From the NCBI GenBank assembly GCA_949358305.1, contig OX442324.1:6329575-6393574 (forward strand): a stretch of 64,000 bases of DNA. The letters run 5' to 3'. This DNA is from Strigamia acuminata (taxonomy: Eukaryota > Arthropoda > Chilopoda > Geophilomorpha > Linotaeniidae). Positions 59,864 to 64,000 of this stretch are shown piece by piece. Within the stretch, counting starts at the first letter, position 1; each line of letters begins with the position of its first letter. The translations under genes and the position numbers were made by a program. Below the pieces are notes generated by a model. The model searched no databases and was not told the origin of the DNA. It was given only the letters and a program-made list of their open reading frames with translations.

Positions 59864-62800
59864 ATGGGTTTGATTGTGTTTCTTCTTCTACTCTCGCGTC
59901 TCTTTTTCCAGTACGCCCGAGCTGTCAATCCTGGTAAGTGCGTTCCATCTTTTATCCTCAGCATTAGTTTTCGTGTTCGTTCAGGTGTTTTTCCGGTCGG
60001 TGTAAATCGTTCCAAGATTCCTTTTTACTTTGTTGTTGTGCAACGAAGCCCATCTTTTCTCGCGCACTGAATTTTCACTGTATTCCATATATCAACAAAA
60101 CCTTTTTCTTTCTTCTCATTTTCTTACTTTACTTTGCAGCGGCTCCACTTTATCATTCCAGTATCTCTGCACCTGACTTATCTCTTTCTTTCCTCCCCCA
60201 TTGTCTCACACGTTTGCTTTCCTAGTAAATATTGACGAAGAGACGAACCCATACCAACTGAGAACTGTTTTCTTCTTCTCCCCGCCCTTCTTATGCAAAA
60301 AAACCTTCTCCTTTACACTTTTTATTCACTGACCTTGATGCGTTCGCGGTCTAATGAAATGGGTGCCGTTACTTGACTTTCTCTCTCGAGTGACTTCCAA
60401 TTTTTTAGATGACACCTTATTTGTGTTTGCGTCGTTTTGCATCTTGTCATTCCATTTGCTGATGACGCGAACTCGCGAGAAAAAAAATAGAAAAGAGAAA
60501 AAAAGAAAGAAATAGTAGGAAAGGAAAAAAAAATAAAAAATAAAAAATTGTTCACAATGACAGAAATTCCTCCTTTGGGGCGCCGGCAAACGAGAGACGG
60601 CAGAATGACACAATATTTTTCGAAAAGTTGCTCCGACTTTTCTCCTCAAATTACAAGAGGAAGAAGAAAAAAACGAGTCTTAATTGATTGATTGATCCTG
60701 CTGGAGGCAGGACACCGTTTGTGGCTGCGTCTCATTAACAAACCAAAATGGAGAGGAGGAAACTAAAGAGAGTTTCGTATCGATCGCGCGCCAGATGCAA
60801 TTCATCTTGCGCTCTGACGTCATCGGTTTTAAATACCGGTGAAAAAAGAGTGTGTGTATATCAGGTTTAAGTTCCGTAGGAATCGTAGGAATGTGAAAAC
60901 AAATGGGCTGATTAATTCGTGGTTATCCCATTCTTGTGTCAATTTGAGTTGGCGGCATCGAGTGCGAGAATTGTAAACTAAATCTCCAGGAAGTGGCGCA
61001 ATAATCCCTCTGTTTTAGCCCATTTGTGTAAATAGGAATATCATCTACACTCGTCGCGAATGAGAGAGATTATTTGAAATGCAATGAAGCGCTGACTGCC
61101 CACTTGACGCGTAGAAAGGAGGGCAGAGCGACCAACGAGTGCGCGCAAAAGACGTCGGTTTTGTTTCCCCTAGAGGCGAACATAGTTTGGTTTTTGTCGC
61201 TCGCCCTGGCGGTCTGCGTTCATCTCTGCTAATGAAGAGATTGAACGAAAGAGAACGAGCCAATTACGTAAACGAGAGAAAAGAAAAGAAAAGAAAAGAA
61301 AGGGAAAGAAAAGAAATAAGTTTTAAGGAAAGGAAAGAAATCCACCTCGAATAAATGCGGTGCACGGTGTAATTATGTAAATAATCGGGTGAAGATGAGT
61401 ATTTAATTAGAAGCGACAAACAGAAGTAGGAGAGCGGTCAAACAAGTACAGGTAGATGCGTTTCAAATTGGTTTGCAATTAGGAAGGTGCACCTGCGTCT
61501 GGACAAGGTCTCTCCCTTTTCCAATTTCCGGTGCCATGAATGGGTAAGGAGATAAAAAGAAAGGAAAGGGGCAATGGGGCAATTAGTGGTGTAGAAGTAG
61601 AATTTTCTTTGGTGGTTTTTCCGAGTGAATTTGATTTTCTGAGCGTTTGTTTTCACCCGAGGCTGCGAGTGCATCGTTTTCGACGGGAGCCACGGGCGTA
61701 ATGAGGGCGTGTTCATCTCGCCTAATTTTCCCACTCCGTACGAAGACAACATCAACTGCCTTCTCTACACTTTTGTCGGGCATGCGGACGAAATTATTCA
61801 GCTCACATTTGACGACTTCGATCTGCATCGAATTGACAACATGGAGTAGGCTAAACCTATTTTATTATTGCATTTTTCAAAAATGGGCTGCTCCTTCCTG
61901 CACGAGTCAAATAAACAATAAAATATGAAACAGAAAATAGAAAATAGAGAATAGAAAAATAGAAAATAGAAAAAGTGAATATTTAATGTACGTTTTATTT
62001 TCTGGCAAAGCTAGGTGTCGCTGCTCAATTTCGAACCGAACCCAACGCGAATTTTAAATAGATGCAATCTGGATGATAATTGTATAGATTTTTTTTTTTT
62101 AATTACTCATTAAAATTAATGCGAAATTCCGATGCTCTTATCTTAACTACCCCGTAGTTTAGCTAGAAAATTCTAGAGTTTAGCTTTAGGTGAGGTCTGA
62201 AGGTTAACGTGGAAAGGGTCCGCTTTTTTCTTTAATGTTTATTCTTACATTTTATAGTGAATGTAAGGTTAAAAGGATTTTTTTCCTCCTTTCTTTTTAT
62301 TTTTTAATGTCAAAGGAACCCGTTGAAACCAATTTGTTGACTATTTTCTTTATAAATTTCTTTATTTGAGCAACCCTGGTCACACTCGACGCAAATGAAA
62401 ATTAGGCTTATACATGAAAGTGAGATTTGTAAGTAAATTATACAGAATAATACCTATAAACTTAATCAAATTAAATATGTAATATCAGAGCAAATATTGC
62501 GATTAATTTTCTTGACAAATGCATGTATGTTTTAACATCATTTCCTTCCACTTTTCATTTGTAATCGTACACCGTATGTCCGTCCGACTGTTTATTTAGA
62601 AATGCTGAGTGAGCGGAAACGGTTCGAAATTTTATGATTTCGTTTATACTTCGATATCCAATTGGATAGGGACATCCAGCTTTTGTCACCACTCGTCTAA
62701 AAGGTCATCAAACTTGTGGAAAATAAAATAATAAAATATTCGGCCATTAACAAAATTTTATCTCGTGTATAAATCCATCCAACTCTCGGTTTAATCTTCT

Positions 62801-63883
62801 TAAACAACAAGTTTTTTTCTTCTTTAAGTCTCGAGTAGAGAGAGAGCATCCCATTATAGGTGTATTAGCTTGCTCGGCACACATTGAAAATGAGCTTTAA
62901 TTTATTAATTATTAATTGCTACATTTCAGTTGCGTGTTCGGAGATTTCGTTAAGTTATTTTTACACCTGCACGACGCTAAGGTGAACGAATATACTCGTT
63001 GGAACGGGATTTTATGCGGCTCGTTGGCCGACATCGAACGAACACATTTTTCTTCAAACAGCACTTTAATTTTTGAATTTCATTCCGATTGGCGTCATAG
63101 CAACCACACGGGTTTTAAAGGCACATACAAATTTCTTAGTAGAAGTAAGTTGTTTTTTTTTATTTTTATTTTTATTTTTATTATTATTATTATTTTTTAA
63201 TTATTTTTTAATTTTTTTAATTTTTCAATTTCAATTTTTTTCTTTTCTCGCTCGTACAAACGGTGATTTGCTTTCGGCATAATTGCCTCAGAAACTGCAA
63301 AATCCCAATTAGCCTGTTACCATAGAAACGACTTCCATATTTTTTAGTTCCCGTCAATTTCATTTCAATGCGTATTTTTTTTTTTATGTAATTTTAATAT
63401 TTATTTTATTTTTTCTACATGCAGAATTTTTTCTCATCGATGGTGAATTGATTTCGGGAACCGAATGCGACTACCAATTTCTGAGCGGCAACCACAGCCA
63501 ATCACGTGGTCGGTTTTATTCACCCCGCTACCCTAGTAACTACCCGAAATATTCGCGCTGCTCGTATCGTTTTTTGGGTCAATTCGGAGAGCGAGTACAA
63601 GTGGTTTTCGATAAAGTCTCACTTCGTCAAGGCGATTATAGTTGTTTATACAGTCCTGATGACATTGTCGTGCACGATGGCAAAGACGCAGCGTCCCCTG
63701 TCATCTCGCAATTGTGTAATTCCAACACCATGGTGCAGGTGGTGTCCACTGGACCTGAACTCTACATTGAGTTCTCGAGTCGAGGTCATGATCCTGGGCA
63801 GGGTTTTGAAGCAAGGTTCATCTTCGACGACGAAAAGGCGTTAACTGCATTCGAAGATGATGTCGTCGACATACCGTCCACCG
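59864..63883 (+). CDS. Two-CUB protein resembling suppressor of lurcher (SOL-1/SOL-2), 5' part
   Basis: Four coding exons in phase: 59864-59933, 61662-61845, 62930-63144, 63425-63883. The gene continues beyond the window after a GTAACA donor at 63884. The first exon is a signal peptide (MGLIVFLLLLSRLFF, cleavage near YARA). CUB1 reads GCECIVFDGSHGRNEGVFIS, PNFPTPYEDNINCLLYTF, DCVFGDFVKLFLHLHD and RWNGILCGS. CUB2 reads GRFYSPRYPSNYPKYSRCSY, PDDIVVHDGKD and LYIEFSSRGHDPGQGFEARF. Conserved Cys and the SPxYP and DxVxVxDG signatures are present. The sequence and spacing recall invertebrate suppressor-of-lurcher proteins, CUB auxiliary subunits of AMPA-type glutamate receptors; other CUB families such as NETO are the alternative. 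The 1.7-kb first intron is long for this window. Confidence 0.8.
60811..60825. promoter_or_regulatory. CRE-type site TGACGTCA in the first coding intron
   Basis: A perfect 8-bp CRE palindrome at 60815-60822 within a moderately GC-rich part of the intron of the CUB gene; a second copy lies at 57452-57459. Confidence 0.35.
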
Positions 63884-63921
63884 GTAACAATAAACATTAC
63901 ATTTCTTTATTATTTATTGAT

Positions 63922-64000
63922 GGCCGAGGCTATTTCCACCGATTTCGGTATCGCTGGAAATAGACGCATGGGCTATTTTCTCCGATTTCGGTGGAAACGA
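63922..64000. repeat. Second copy of the CCGATTTCGGT hairpin repeat
   Basis: From GGCCGAGGCTATTTCCACCG to the window end, this matches 21469-21547 with only a few changes. The hairpin at 63930-63963 has one mismatch in the stem. It lies in an intron of the CUB gene, cut by the window edge. Confidence 0.85.

Overview
This window is nuclear DNA of an invertebrate animal, most likely a compact arthropod-type genome. The genes carry many short GT-AG introns (mostly 50-150 bp). The proteins are metazoan (EMRE, LRIG, WDTC1/adipose, OCRL, a STRA6-like receptor, and a CUB protein resembling suppressor of lurcher). The background is AT-rich. Species cannot be set from sequence alone. Gene structures were rebuilt by hand from reading frames and splice sites, and every join reported was checked for phase unless stated.

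The left part (1-25.7 kb) is gene-dense: the tail of an unknown gene, EMRE (-), a BTB-BACK-Kelch protein (-), an acyl-CoA delta-9 desaturase (-), a POGZ/ZNF280-type zinc-finger protein carrying an embedded transposase-like domain (-), Rab11 (+), LRIG (-), WDTC1 (+) and the ribosome-biogenesis factor RPF2 (-). These are unrelated housekeeping and signalling genes; nothing suggests an operon. Rab11 diverges from the zinc-finger gene, LRIG diverges from WDTC1, and WDTC1 converges on RPF2.

The middle (25.7-51.7 kb) is almost all repeats. A foldback-like element of about 3.25 kb (26.7-30.0 kb) has long inverted arms and an apparently pure 11-bp telomere-like satellite inside. A tandem array of roughly 0.4-0.6 kb units (30.7-38.1 kb) shows higher-order duplication. 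A 21-bp minisatellite of 2.3 kb (39.9-42.2 kb) is open in most frames but does not look like a gene. Two small TA-flanked inverted-repeat elements follow. A decaying STRA6-like gene (-, 46.2-47.3 kb) sits among the repeats. A family of promoter-like repeats is strung along 38.8-51.1 kb.

The right part (51.7-64 kb) holds a complete OCRL/INPP5B-type inositol polyphosphate 5-phosphatase (+) with two apparent U12-type introns. It is followed by the 5' part of a two-CUB suppressor-of-lurcher-like gene (+) with a long CT-rich leader region, which runs off the window.

The strongest candidate for something new is the zinc-finger gene at 6.1-10.0 kb. A Merlin/IS1595-like DDE transposase domain with apparently lost catalytic residues has been spliced in frame between an N-terminal regulatory region and POGZ/ZNF280-type fingers.
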